In this document: positions 1-7,579 of the stretch, in pieces | How the letters are laid out: the number at the start of each line of letters is the position of its first letter | Position numbering within the stretch: position 1 is the stretch's first letter | Source of the DNA: Chroococcus sp. FPU101 | GTDB lineage: Bacteria > Cyanobacteriota > Cyanobacteriia > Cyanobacteriales > Microcystaceae | NCBI RefSeq assembly: GCF_017312365.1 | Contig: NZ_BLJI01000039.1 | Span: forward strand, 1-33,536 | DNA length: 33,536 nt | Direction of reading: 5' to 3' | Translations under genes and position numbers: made by a program | Notes under the pieces: model-generated | Databases searched by the model: none | What the model saw: the letters and a program-made list of their open reading frames with translations, nothing else | What the model was told of the DNA's origin: nothing

Positions 1-46
1 AGGTCAATTTTTAAAAAAATTTTTGTGAAAACAAAAACATTAATTT

Positions 47-65
47 GGTCGGAGGATACTAGAGG
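47..65 (+). repeat. Iteron-like repeat, copy C
   Basis: A 19-bp sequence, GGTCGGAGGATACTAGAGG, matches the two tandem copies at 33456-33474 and 33478-33496 with one or two changes. Similarity to the copy at 33478 continues past the core (AATGTTTTCA, then TCAA, then a GTTTATA-like stretch). If the window is a circle, this copy starts 105 bp after the 33478 copy. It lies downstream of the stop of the 647-aa HTH gene and upstream of the replication gene leader. Probable replication-initiator binding site. Confidence 0.7.
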
Positions 66-120
66 AAATGTTTTCACACTCAAGGTTTATAAGAGCCAGG
101 GATTAAAGTATATACAACAG

Positions 121-161
121 GAGAGAGTGAAAACAATAACTTTGTACTGCTTCACTCTCTC
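121..161. terminator. Perfect 11-bp hairpin downstream of HTH gene
   Basis: GAGAGAGTGAA at 121-131 pairs perfectly with TTCACTCTCTC at 151-161 around a 19-nt loop. It begins 32 bases beyond the stop codon of the minus-strand 647-aa gene. There is no clear T tract after the stem on the minus strand, so it may be an mRNA 3'-end structure or a protein-binding palindrome rather than a classical terminator. Confidence 0.45.
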
Positions 162-192
162 AAAAAGTAAAGTTTAGTTTTATATTCAAGGT

Positions 193-2136
193 TTATTTGT
201 CTATTTCTAGTATTTTTTTCAAGTTTGCTTCCATTTTTGGTGATGGATTCCGTTTTCCATTTTCCCAGAAACCTATTGAGGTCTGGGTAACGTTCAAACA
301 TTGTGCTAGTGTTCTCTGACTCCAGCCCTTTGTTGTTCTAGCTTCTCGAATCTGGTCACCTGTCAGTTTTGTTTTGCGAGTAGCTGATTTCAACTTTTGC
401 TTGTTCGTAGACGGTTGAATTTTGACTTTGGCTTTGATAAGTTCTGGAATCGGTTCTGGAGGCTTAATGATAATCGTTGCTTGCAGAATTCGCTCTATGA
501 TTGTGATTTTCCGCCAGCCGGCTGGCTTAGGAAATTGAGAACTTGGCTGTAGCCATTCTGGGTAGGATTTATCAAACTGAATCTGCCAAGAGAGTCGAGA
601 GAGAAGTCCCAACGCATTATCCCAACGTTGCTTTAGTTCATAAGCCTTACGCTTATCTAGAATAGCTTCATCAATAACAGGATGGGGCAGTATCGCTTTT
701 AACAAAGTTTCAACTCGATATAAACCACTCTTATGATACCTACTCTCCATCGTTAGGTGGATTGCCAATCTGAGGGCGAGTTCCTCATGATAGGGGTCAA
801 TTTGGAGAATGTTTTGGGCAAGGTAACCAAATTGATAAAGTGCTTCTTTCATTTGGTTTCCCGCCTTATTTAGAAAGCTGTTAAAAATAAGACCTGGTTG
901 TATTGTTATATAAACTTCTTCGGGTTTTTCGATTTTTCCTTCGATATTTAGCTGTCCTCTTGGGTCAACCACGATATTCCACATTCTTCCTACGGGTGTG
1001 CTAGCATTAATTCCTCCTTTTGGATTTTTTCCTTCTATCCAGACGGATTTAACGAGCAAACAATCTAACACAAAGGCAGTTTGAGCAATTTTGTTGAGCT
1101 TTTCATGAAGCGGTAAATCTGTTCGTTTATCCCATCCTAAGTATTGAACTATATCAGTAGCTTTTAAGGTAAACTTATTTTCCCAAGGCCGCTCATGATT
1201 CATGGTATGGGCAGCAAAAATGAGATGGAGTTTAACTGTATCAAAGCCGAATTTATCGATAATCTGCTCTGCCTGCTCCCAAGGGAGAATTTCAATATCT
1301 CCTGAATTGGCGATATAGTGTTCCACATAGTTCTGAGAATTTCTCTTAGATTGATGTTTGAAAAAAGCTAGACCATTACAATCTTTTTTCCATAAGTCTT
1401 TGCGAATTTGAGAGTTAAGACTACTGGTCAAAAATGCTCCCGTAGGAATCGGCAGAATAGGGGCTGTCAATTTGGATTCTAGATTAGAGTCTTGAAGGGC
1501 AGAGAACCGAATTAAATCCTCTTGATTCAATTTAAACATGAATTGATCGAGTTCTTGTAGAGTCAGAGTTTCCGCTTTGGTATTTTCAAAGATTAGATCG
1601 GCAATTTCTCTGGAATAGTGCCATTCCAAAGCTGTAAATTGTTCCGCAAAATTTTTGTCCACTGGATGGTTTTGTAACGTCGTGAATAAGAGTTGCTTTC
1701 TCATCTCAAAATCGATCACATTTTGATTTGAATAGAATGCTAAAGTTGCCATTCTTATTTCATGAGAAAGGGAAAAATGGAAGAGAAAATCATAGGCACA
1801 ACATTTCCATATGTCTAGCTCCTCAAATAAAGGAGAAATAATTTGTTTTAGGCGTTGAACTAAATATTCTGTTAAAATATATTGAGGAATAGAATGATTC
1901 TCTTGAGTTTTGGCAACTGAAGTGATATAAAATTTCGTTGCATCTAGCTCTTTTTGTTGTTCAGATTCAGCAGCTTTAACTTTGTATTCATATAAATCAA
2001 ATAGGGTTTCTCGGAGAGCGTAAGCAACAGAGAAAAGTAGACCTGTTTCTTCACGAATATATCTTTCAACTTCTAAAATTTTTTCTTCGTTAAAATTAAA
2101 AGTAATATTAGAGGGGTCATAGATTAAAGCTTTCAT
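193..2136 (-). CDS. 647-aa plasmid protein with C-terminal XRE-type HTH; possible second replication or control protein
   Basis: Large soluble protein. Residues about 595-640 form a clear Cro/C1 (XRE) helix-turn-helix with the motif GWSQRTLAQCLNVTQTSIG followed by FWENGKRNPSP. The middle (about residues 290-400) has winged-helix-like spacing (DIVQYLGW...LHEKLNKIAQTAFVLDCLLV), reminiscent of plasmid initiators, but I cannot assign a named family. The ATG at 2136 has GAAGAG just upstream. The gene is transcribed toward the iteron copy at 47-65 and the hairpin at 121-161. A DNA-binding role is well supported by the HTH. A role in replication is inferred from its place next to the iterons and from the frameshift in the main replication gene. 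Alternatives are a copy-number regulator or an unrelated HTH protein. Confidence 0.7.
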   Translation of the reverse strand: MKALIYDPSNITFNFNEEKILEVERYIREETGLLFSVAYALRETLFDLYEYKVKAAESEQQKELDATKFYITSVAKTQENHSIPQYILTEYLVQRLKQIISPLFEELDIWKCCAYDFLFHFSLSHEIRMATLAFYSNQNVIDFEMRKQLLFTTLQNHPVDKNFAEQFTALEWHYSREIADLIFENTKAETLTLQELDQFMFKLNQEDLIRFSALQDSNLESKLTAPILPIPTGAFLTSSLNSQIRKDLWKKDCNGLAFFKHQSKRNSQNYVEHYIANSGDIEILPWEQAEQIIDKFGFDTVKLHLIFAAHTMNHERPWENKFTLKATDIVQYLGWDKRTDLPLHEKLNKIAQTAFVLDCLLVKSVWIEGKNPKGGINASTPVGRMWNIVVDPRGQLNIEGKIEKPEEVYITIQPGLIFNSFLNKAGNQMKEALYQFGYLAQNILQIDPYHEELALRLAIHLTMESRYHKSGLYRVETLLKAILPHPVIDEAILDKRKAYELKQRWDNALGLLSRLSWQIQFDKSYPEWLQPSSQFPKPAGWRKITIIERILQATIIIKPPEPIPELIKAKVKIQPSTNKQKLKSATRKTKLTGDQIREARTTKGWSQRTLAQCLNVTQTSIGFWENGKRNPSPKMEANLKKILEIDK

Positions 2137-2285
2137 TTTCTCTTCGACATCCTTTGAGTAGAAGGAAGTAAAAATTAAGGTACGGACTAAAATCTCACAA
2201 GCTCATTCTACAAGCTTAATAAGATTATTTTGATGGGGCAAGGGAACATCCTTGTCATTCACACAAATAGCCTCTTAAATTCTAT

Positions 2286-2834
2286 CTAGGCTTCCGTCCA
2301 AAACTTTTCTATTGACACCTGAATATTTGGAAAGGCAAGAGGAGTAATACCCCCTTTACTGATAATGGAGGAAGCTTGATAGTCATCCCCAAGCGGTTGT
2401 CGGAAAACGTAAACTTGCGCTCCTTTGACATCAACTACCCAATACTCTTGAATTCCTGCTCTTGCATAGGCTTGTTTTTTCTCACTCAAGTCATAATCTA
2501 AAGTTGATTGAGAGATTTCAATCAACCAGAAAATCTCCGATGGTTGGGGATGGCGAGTTTTGTATTGTTGTCGGGGCAATTTGCAGATAGCTAGATCAGG
2601 TTGGGGTTCAGAATCAGCTAGTGTAATGGGGTGAGCTTCGCGGACTAAAGCCAGTTCTTGCAATAGAGCTTGTAGGTACTTAGCAAAGCCTTCAGTCACA
2701 AAAGCATGAAGGGGCCCTTCAGGAGGCATCTCAATAATTTCTCCAGCAATGAGTTCTACTTTTCGCCGATTTAAAAAGCCAGTGTCGATTAGACGATGAT
2801 AATCTTCTACTGTCCATTTGGCTAAGGTTTTCAT
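2286..2834 (-). CDS. Uma2 family (DUF820) putative endonuclease-fold protein
   Basis: The 182-aa product has the usual length and motif order of the Uma2/DUF820 family, which is greatly expanded in cyanobacteria: an N-terminal WTVEDYHRLIDTGFLN..RKVELIAGEI segment, then PQPDLAI, then IEISQSTLDYDLSEKKQAYA, then EYWVVDV. The PD-(D/E)xK-like core residues are the Asp of PQPDLAI (about residue 80), the Glu of WLIEIS and the Lys of the SEKKQAYA helix. Family biology is poorly known, and nuclease activity is predicted from the fold only. It stands alone between the HTH gene and the recombinase, a common pattern for these genes on cyanobacterial mobile DNA. Confidence 0.85.
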   Translation of the reverse strand: MKTLAKWTVEDYHRLIDTGFLNRRKVELIAGEIIEMPPEGPLHAFVTEGFAKYLQALLQELALVREAHPITLADSEPQPDLAICKLPRQQYKTRHPQPSEIFWLIEISQSTLDYDLSEKKQAYARAGIQEYWVVDVKGAQVYVFRQPLGDDYQASSIISKGGITPLAFPNIQVSIEKFWTEA

Positions 2835-3178
2835 GAATAACCTGTCCTCAGTAATGGGTCAGTCTAGTTTGTCCTTGTTATCTATAATAATGGCTTTGTT
2901 AGTGAACGATTTTTTTCGTTGGCGATTCATTCTGACCGCTTCCTGTATCACTCTTTCTTTGTATCCAAAGTGGAGAGCTTGTACGGGAGCTAGTCTATTG
3001 AGCAAGGGGGTCAGAACGCCTGAACCTTTTTTTCTGGGTAAAATCGGAAACATGAACGCACAAAGCCTTCACCTCTGGCAATCCGTCAGTCTCAAGAAGA
3101 TTTTCGTAAAAATTTGTCTCTAGATCTCACTCGTAATGGGAAAATGATTCGTGAGAAACATTTCTTGAACGAGTTATT
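2835..3178. other. Intergenic region without a recognisable gene
   Basis: Only short open frames occur here: a 64-codon frame on the minus strand (2859-3053) and a longer plus-strand frame reaching back into the Uma2 gene. Neither has a recognisable motif or a convincing ribosome-binding site. A weak inverted repeat, TCTCAC at 3125-3130 with GTGAGA at 3151-3156, lies just before the recombinase gene and could belong to its promoter. Confidence 0.5.
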
Positions 3179-4138
3179 ATGTTGCCCAAACTCGAACACT
3201 CCTTGCCCGAAAACCTGAAGCTCACTGAGCCGATTCCTTTGACGCTCCATCCAGCAGGGGTCTACTTATCTCTTTTGAGTGAAGGGTCAAGACGAACGAT
3301 TCGCTATTCTTTGAGTGCGATCGCTTCAATTCTGACCAATTCTGAATGTGATGCCCTGACTCTGGATTGGTCGAAGCTACGCTACCATCATACGGCAGCC
3401 ATCAGAGTGGCGTTACTAGAAAAATTCGCTCCTGTGACGGCTAATAAGATGCTGTCAGCTTTGCGGAGAGTGTTACGGGAGGCATATAGATTAGGGTTGA
3501 TGCAAGCGGAGGATTATCAGAAGGCGGTGGATTTTCCTAATATTAAGGCTGAACCTGAACCGAGGGGACGTTCTCTGGCGGGAGAGGAAATTTCCGCCCT
3601 GCTGGCCACTTGCTCCTCTGACAGTCCCCTTGATGTAAGGGATGCAGCGATTATAGCGATGTTGCGGGGGACGGGAATACGTCGTTCAGAGTTGGTGAAG
3701 CTGGAATTAAAAGATTTTAAGGCCTTGTTAGGGGAGTTAGAAGTACGTAAGAGTAAACGGGGCAAGAGTCGCAAAGTTTATTTGCCCATAGAGGCGATTC
3801 CTTTTGTCGAAAAATGGTTATCCGTGAGGGGCCATGAACCAGGGGCGTTATTCTGTCGAATTCACAAGGGAGGGCATTTACATTTAAGTCAGATGCACCC
3901 TGATGCCATTTGGCGCATTGTGCAGAAACGGGCCGCGATGGCGGGTTTAGAATTTTTTTCTCCCCATGATTTCAGGCGGACGTTTTGCTCTGACTTACTT
4001 GATGCAGGGGTAGATATCGTCACGGTGCAGAAGTTGGCGGGTCATGCCTCGGTGGTGACGACGGCGAAGTATGACAGGCGGGGTGAGGAAACGAAGCGTA
4101 AGGCGGTGCAATGTCTATCTATGTGGAATGATGATTAG
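3179..4138 (+). CDS. Tyrosine recombinase / integrase (Xer-like)
   Basis: A 319-aa site-specific recombinase with a SAM-like N-terminal core-binding domain (about residues 20-110) and a complete catalytic domain. The catalytic set is visible: Arg168 in GTGIRRSEL, a beta-strand Lys region (KSKRGKSRKVYLP), His263 and Arg266 in SPHDFRRTF, His289 in LAGHAS and nucleophile Tyr298 in TAKYDRRG. The nine-residue spacing from His289 to Tyr298 is typical. On a plasmid this could resolve multimers or integrate or excise elements. No strong Shine-Dalgarno precedes the ATG at 3179. A perfect 9-bp inverted repeat with a 5-bp spacer lies 55 bases beyond the stop and is a candidate target site. Confidence 0.93.
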   Translation: MLPKLEHSLPENLKLTEPIPLTLHPAGVYLSLLSEGSRRTIRYSLSAIASILTNSECDALTLDWSKLRYHHTAAIRVALLEKFAPVTANKMLSALRRVLREAYRLGLMQAEDYQKAVDFPNIKAEPEPRGRSLAGEEISALLATCSSDSPLDVRDAAIIAMLRGTGIRRSELVKLELKDFKALLGELEVRKSKRGKSRKVYLPIEAIPFVEKWLSVRGHEPGALFCRIHKGGHLHLSQMHPDAIWRIVQKRAAMAGLEFFSPHDFRRTFCSDLLDAGVDIVTVQKLAGHASVVTTAKYDRRGEETKRKAVQCLSMWNDD

Positions 4139-4192
4139 TGGAAGTTTGAGCGGACTACATAAGAGTGAATACGCCTCAGTCGGCTAATTAGG

Positions 4193-4215
4193 TAGAATCT
4201 AGATTATAGATTCTA
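4193..4215. repeat. 9-bp inverted repeat with 5-bp spacer next to recombinase gene
   Basis: TAGAATCTA (4193-4201), spacer GATTA, TAGATTCTA (4207-4215): a perfect palindrome apart from the spacer. Two readings fit: a factor-independent terminator or mRNA end structure for the recombinase (the stem is weak and AT-rich, with no long T run), or a recombination core site, since tyrosine recombinases bind inverted arms of about 9-13 bp around a short spacer. Sequence alone does not decide. Confidence 0.5.
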
Positions 4216-4254
4216 AATTCTTTAATCAATATTCTAGAAAATGTGGCGATTGTA

Positions 4255-4519
4255 TTAGTCTTCCTGTTCTGTATTCTCATCATACTCAAATGCTCGGCAC
4301 CCTTGATGTTCAAATGTTAATAATCCGACTCTCGGACTATTAGGGTTCATACATACCCCCCAATCAAATCTCAAAGATCCTTCAAGGGGAAGGAAATATT
4401 TACACCCACATTCCACAATCTGGCCCCCAATCTTCATCACGGCTTCTCTTGCCATAGGGTTCAAAATCGCTTGGGAGTTTTTTGACAATATTTAATAAAT
4501 GTTGGTGTATTTCTGTCAT
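4255..4519 (-). pseudogene. Small Cys-rich protein gene, apparently frameshifted
   Basis: Two overlapping minus-strand frames look like one gene. The first starts at ATG 4519 (MTEIHQHLLNIVKKLPSDFE...DEDWGPDC) and ends at 4400. The second reads CGCKYFLPLEG, then FDWGVCMNPNSPR, then GLLTFEHQGC to a stop at 4255. Adding one base near 4409-4415 joins them as ...DWGPDCxCGCKYF..., giving about 87 residues with several cysteines that could bind a metal. The second frame alone could start at ATG 4488 (77 aa), but its first 25 residues then look unlike a natural N-terminus. I do not recognise a characterised family. A real lesion and a base-calling deletion are both possible. Confidence 0.5.
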
Positions 4520-4829
4520 ACTTTATAATACAAGATTTTCTCCCTTAGACGCTTGTCGTTCGGGATGATGATTGGCGATCAAGAACGCTCTTTCGTGTAA
4601 GACCACCGCCGACCGAGATGAAAGTCGAACGCAAGAAAAGCATCTATAAAGGTGCATTCCGCAACTCTCGATTAACCGCATTCGTCAGCATACACTTTTT
4701 GTAGGACGGCTACGTTCTTCCGACTCATCATGTCCAGCTTTTACCGACATCACAAAAGCCGATTGCCAAGACTTCCCTTAAAACTGATTAATTGATGATT
4801 ATATAATTTATACCCTTGGAAAAATGTCG
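4520..4829. other. Intergenic stretch without a gene
   Basis: No open frame with credible coding features was found. The segment around 4530-4760 contains short coding-like fragments with stops and may be a remnant of a decayed element that I cannot identify. At 4782-4812 the AT-rich motif AACTGATTAATTGATGATTA resembles AACTGATTAAATGATTAATA at 5580-5599 on the other side of the RHH gene. Confidence 0.4.
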
Positions 4830-4961
4830 GACAAAGTAGGACAGCCTCGCCGTTCACCGACTTTAAAAGTCGGTGAACGGCGAGGTGCCTTCCGCACCTT
4901 CAATACAACAGACCTTATATGGAACCGATAGACCAACTCAAAAAGGCTGTCCTACTTTGTC
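4830..4961. repeat. 132-bp nested palindromic element
   Basis: The outer arms GACAAAGTAGGACAGCCT (4830-4847) and AGGCTGTCCTACTTTGTC (4944-4961) are perfect 18-bp inverted repeats. Inside is a second, perfect 20-bp inverted repeat with a 1-nt centre (4845-4864 with 4866-4885). A third small hairpin follows, AGGTGC (4883-4888) with GCACCT (4894-4899), around a 5-nt loop. Any single-stranded form, DNA or RNA, would fold into a stem with internal hairpins. No target-site duplication flanks it. It lies about 60 bases beyond the 3' end of the RHH gene. Confidence 0.85.
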
Positions 4962-5008
4962 AAAACTTAATGAATCCCTTTAAATCATTTAAACGATTTA
5001 TTTGATAT

Positions 5009-5023
5009 AAACTGTATAAACTG
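5009..5023. promoter_or_regulatory. Partition-type AT-rich repeat, copy 1
   Basis: AAACTGTATAAACTG is shared with AAACTGTATAAATAG at 5606-5620 and AAACTATATAAACAC at 7626-7640. All three sit beside the ParA or RHH genes and nowhere else that I noticed. The repeats are candidates for the centromere or operator bound by the RHH protein. Confidence 0.5.
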
Positions 5024-5024
5024 T

Positions 5025-5405
5025 TTACTTGGAAGATGACGGTCTTCCTGTTTTCACTTTAGCCAAACTATCGATGAGTGAGAGCAGTTCGTTATCGCTT
5101 AACTGGTGGAGAGCATGAAGCCCAGCACGGATGACCTCACTTTTGGTCACGTTGACGGCACTCAAGAGGCACCGTTTCTTAAGTGCAGCGATCAACTCGT
5201 AATCATCGCTAGGTAAAGTGAAGCTGTCTCGGATGACTCGTTCTTTTTTAACTTCTTTAGATGGGCTGTCCTGGTCTTCTGCTAAGACGACCCCCTCAAG
5301 GCGGTTGAGTGGGTTTTGGCCGCCTAAGAGTGCTTCGGCTCGTTCAAACCGAGTTTTGACCGCTTCATCTTCAGCGTGAATTGAAGCACTCAAGGCTGAC
5401 TTCAT
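5025..5405 (-). CDS. Ribbon-helix-helix DNA-binding protein, probable ParB-like partition partner
   Basis: The C-terminal half (from about residue 68 of the 126-aa reading) fits a ribbon-helix-helix: beta strand RVIRDSFTLP, then helix DDYELIAALKKRCL, then VTKSEVIRAGLHALHQL. The N-terminal part is charged and probably flexible (SIHAEDEAVKTRFERAEALLGG). The frame is open up to 5483, but AGGA at 5411-5414 lies five bases before the ATG at 5405, which makes this the best start; the longer 152-aa reading has no Shine-Dalgarno. Divergent pairing with the ParA at 7667, now separated by an insertion sequence, and shared flanking repeats argue for the DNA-binding partner of a type Ib partition system. 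A plain transcriptional regulator is the alternative. Confidence 0.7.
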   Translation of the reverse strand: MKSALSASIHAEDEAVKTRFERAEALLGGQNPLNRLEGVVLAEDQDSPSKEVKKERVIRDSFTLPSDDYELIAALKKRCLLSAVNVTKSEVIRAGLHALHQLSDNELLSLIDSLAKVKTGRPSSSK

Positions 5406-5485
5406 GTTTTTCCTGACCATATGGCTAACTTGGTGTATGTGAACGGAAAGGGCAAAAAACGACATAGAAACGAACTCATTCAATA

Positions 5486-5626
5486 GGCAAGCTTTTTGAG
5501 TTAATTGTTGAGTACCACAGATAACTTTTATAGTTTTAAGCTTGCCTTATTTTTAAGAGTTATCCTCTAAAACTATATTAACTGATTAAATGATTAATAT
5601 AGTACAAACTGTATAAATAGTTCTAT
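5486..5626. promoter_or_regulatory. Control/centromere region of the partition locus, left part
   Basis: This segment contains two interlocked perfect inverted repeats: GGCAAGCTT (5486-5494) with AAGCTTGCC (5538-5546), and TATAGTTTTA (5529-5538) with TAAAACTATA (5568-5577). It also holds the AAACTGTATAAATAG repeat at 5606-5620. Before the insertion sequence arrived this ran directly into the ParA promoter at 7580-7666. The density of symmetric AT-rich sites suits an RHH operator or centromere. Confidence 0.55.
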
Positions 5627-5635
5627 CAATTGACT
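5627..5635. repeat. 9-bp target-site duplication, left copy
   Basis: CAATTGACT at 5627-5635 is repeated exactly at 7571-7579 directly outside the other end of the insertion sequence. Removing the element plus one copy restores a continuous sequence between the RHH and parA genes. Confidence 0.93.
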
Positions 5636-5830
5636 GGGAGCAATGCGAAAAAGTTGGGGAAAGAGGGAGAGCCTAGAAAAAGCAAAAAATATGAAGAAAT
5701 ATGTCTAAAGATAATTATTTTAAAAAGAAGTGTAACAAGATTTCTGTAACTAACTCGAAAAATCGAAAAAACTTTTTTAAAATTCAATATTTGAGCAGAG
5801 TTAGAAAGAAAAGAATCCTCAACAAGCAAA

Positions 5831-5888
5831 GTCCTTCTCACTTGCTAGAGTTAAAGAAAACTCAAGATAACTAGCCGTAGAGAAGGAC
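5831..5888 (+). promoter_or_regulatory. Hairpin sequestering the transposase ribosome-binding site
   Basis: GTCCTTCTC (5831-5839) pairs perfectly with GAGAAGGAC (5880-5888), and the right arm contains the AAGGA Shine-Dalgarno (5883-5887) of the transposase starting at 5895. Inner pairing continues with GCTAG/CTAGC-type and GAGTT/AACTC stems. In a long transcript entering from outside, the site would be masked. A transcript beginning inside the loop would leave it free. Confidence 0.65.
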
Positions 5889-5894
5889 ACCTCA

Positions 5895-7361
5895 ATGCTT
5901 AATAAATTCTCTTCAAATTTAACACAAGTTCTCTTTAACTTTCAAGACAAGGTGAGTCCACTATTTAACATTGAAGACCTAGAAAACTTTAATGGTGTGG
6001 CCTTAAAAGATTTAGAACAAAAGTTGTGTGAAGAAGCTTTAATCTTAGTGGGAGAGTGCCTAAAAATTTTTCTTAACCATCTTGTTTCCCTGCCTGAAGT
6101 TCATCAAGTAGCTCAAGAAAAAACTCAAGGGTGGTGGCGAAATAAAACTGTTCCTAATGGACGAGTTAATCGGAGCATTACAACTTTAGGAAATGTTCAA
6201 ATCAAATTGAAAATCCCTTATGTTGTGGAAAGAGATAGTACACAACGGTTTAAAAACCTCTCTAAAAACTTACCGCATCAAGGATTTTGTCCGTTGTTAA
6301 GATGGTTAGCTCTAGAAGAAGGAGTAACCCCTTATGTCTGGGCAACCGTAGCTAAATATGGCACAATTAGTCATTCATTTGAAACTGCCCAAAAAATTTT
6401 AATAGATTGGGAAATTAACTTAAGCCTGAGAAGAATTGAAAGATTAACTTATCAGTTTGGTCAGGTAGCTTTAAATCAAAGAAACCTGGAAGTAGATTCC
6501 TATTTATGTGAAGAAATGATTTCAGGAGATGAGTTAAAAGGTAAACGAGTCGTAATTTCTGTAGATGGAGGACGGACAAAGGTTCGCAATTCGCTAGGAA
6601 AAAGTCCCAACCCAAAAACCAATTATTTTCCTTACAATACGGAATGGGTCGAACCTAAATTATTCACCATTTACACAGTAAATGAAGCAGGAAAGAAACT
6701 AAAAAAAGGAGAAATATCAGTCGTCAATGATGGTACTTTCGGTAACTTTCGAGATTTGTTAAATCTCTTAGAAATGTACCTTTTTAAGATGGGAATTTAC
6801 CAAGCTAAACAAGTTCTTTTTATTGCGGATGGATGCGAATGGATTTGGCTCCATATTCCTCCTTTACTCAAAAAGTTAAATTGTCCAAATCAAACCTATT
6901 TTCTTTGGGATTTTTACCATGTCTGCGAACATATTTCTCAATTTTCAAATTTAGCTTTTTCTCAAGTGAAAGAGCAGAAAGAATGGTTTAAGAAAGCTCG
7001 TCGCCTTCTTAAAGATGGCTCAATTTCTTTGCTTTTACAAGAAATGAACCAAATTCTTAACCTCGCTACCGACTCCCAAAAAGAAAATTTAATTAAACCG
7101 ATTAATTATCTGACTAAGGGATGGCAGAACGGCTGGCTTAACTATTCTTTGATTTTCCAAAAACATTTACCGCTCGGTAGTGGTGCAGTCGAAAGTTTAA
7201 TTCGTCAAGTTGTTAATTTAAGACTGAAAGGAAATGGAAAATTTTGGTTGCGTCATCATGCTGAAATTCTACTTCACGCTCGTTGCAAATGGGTAGCTAA
7301 TGCTTGGACACAATTTGAAAATCTTGTTTTGACCGCTAGAATTCATCCTTTTATTGCCTAA
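5895..7361 (+). CDS. ISKra4-family transposase
   Basis: A 488-aa DDE transposase. Catalytic acids are visible: Asp224 in VISVDGGR, Asp312 in LFIADGCEWIW, and Glu433 in LPLGSGAVESLIRQVVNLRLKG, the last being a strong family signature. The segment FLWDFYHVCEHI between the second Asp and the Glu is also typical. A Shine-Dalgarno, AAGGA, is placed 7 nt before the ATG at 5895, inside a hairpin. The reading frame is uninterrupted and ends about 210 bases before the right end of the element. It is the only gene of the element and acts on the 23-bp ends described for it. Confidence 0.95.
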   Translation: MLNKFSSNLTQVLFNFQDKVSPLFNIEDLENFNGVALKDLEQKLCEEALILVGECLKIFLNHLVSLPEVHQVAQEKTQGWWRNKTVPNGRVNRSITTLGNVQIKLKIPYVVERDSTQRFKNLSKNLPHQGFCPLLRWLALEEGVTPYVWATVAKYGTISHSFETAQKILIDWEINLSLRRIERLTYQFGQVALNQRNLEVDSYLCEEMISGDELKGKRVVISVDGGRTKVRNSLGKSPNPKTNYFPYNTEWVEPKLFTIYTVNEAGKKLKKGEISVVNDGTFGNFRDLLNLLEMYLFKMGIYQAKQVLFIADGCEWIWLHIPPLLKKLNCPNQTYFLWDFYHVCEHISQFSNLAFSQVKEQKEWFKKARRLLKDGSISLLLQEMNQILNLATDSQKENLIKPINYLTKGWQNGWLNYSLIFQKHLPLGSGAVESLIRQVVNLRLKGNGKFWLRHHAEILLHARCKWVANAWTQFENLVLTARIHPFIA

Positions 7362-7570
7362 AATTAGAGCAATATTTTCTTGATTCTCCATCATTAATTG
7401 GCTCTTTTGTTCTTAATTATAAATAGTTTTTCAATCCTTTAAGATAGCTCTTCCTTTAAGGCAGCCCGAGATTTTTATGGGTACTTTTCTAGAAGAGAAG
7501 CTTGTTTTCCTCTCATTTTCGACTTTTTCATTTTCTAACGCGAGCTTCCCAACTTTTTCGCATTGCTCCC

Positions 7571-7579
7571 CAATTGACT
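7571..7579. repeat. 9-bp target-site duplication, right copy
   Basis: CAATTGACT directly abuts the right terminal inverted repeat of the insertion sequence and is identical to 5627-5635. Confidence 0.93.

Larger units (their letters stand above)
5636..7570 (+). mobile_element. ISKra4-family insertion sequence, 1935 bp, complete
   Basis: The element is bounded by perfect 23-bp terminal inverted repeats beginning GGGAGCAATGCGAAAAAG (5636-5658 and the complement of 7548-7570) and flanked by the 9-bp duplication CAATTGACT. It carries a single transposase gene with intact DDE residues. Size, end length and duplication length fit the ISKra4 family. Its base composition is clearly more AT-rich than the parA and cargo genes. 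Exact duplications and an intact transposase suggest a recent insertion. It separates the RHH gene from parA. Confidence 0.93.

Noticed and set aside
2859-3053. 64-codon minus-strand ORF between the Uma2 and recombinase genes
   Set aside because: No motif, no ribosome-binding site and an overlapping plus-strand frame of equal quality; not supported as a gene.
4821-4970. Nested palindrome as a standard miniature transposon
   Set aside because: No target-site duplication flanks the 18-bp arms, and the arms do not resemble the ends of the insertion sequence in this window.
5626-5841. 71-codon minus-strand ORF at the left end of the insertion sequence
   Set aside because: It runs through the terminal inverted repeat and the target duplication, so its reading is created by the insertion.
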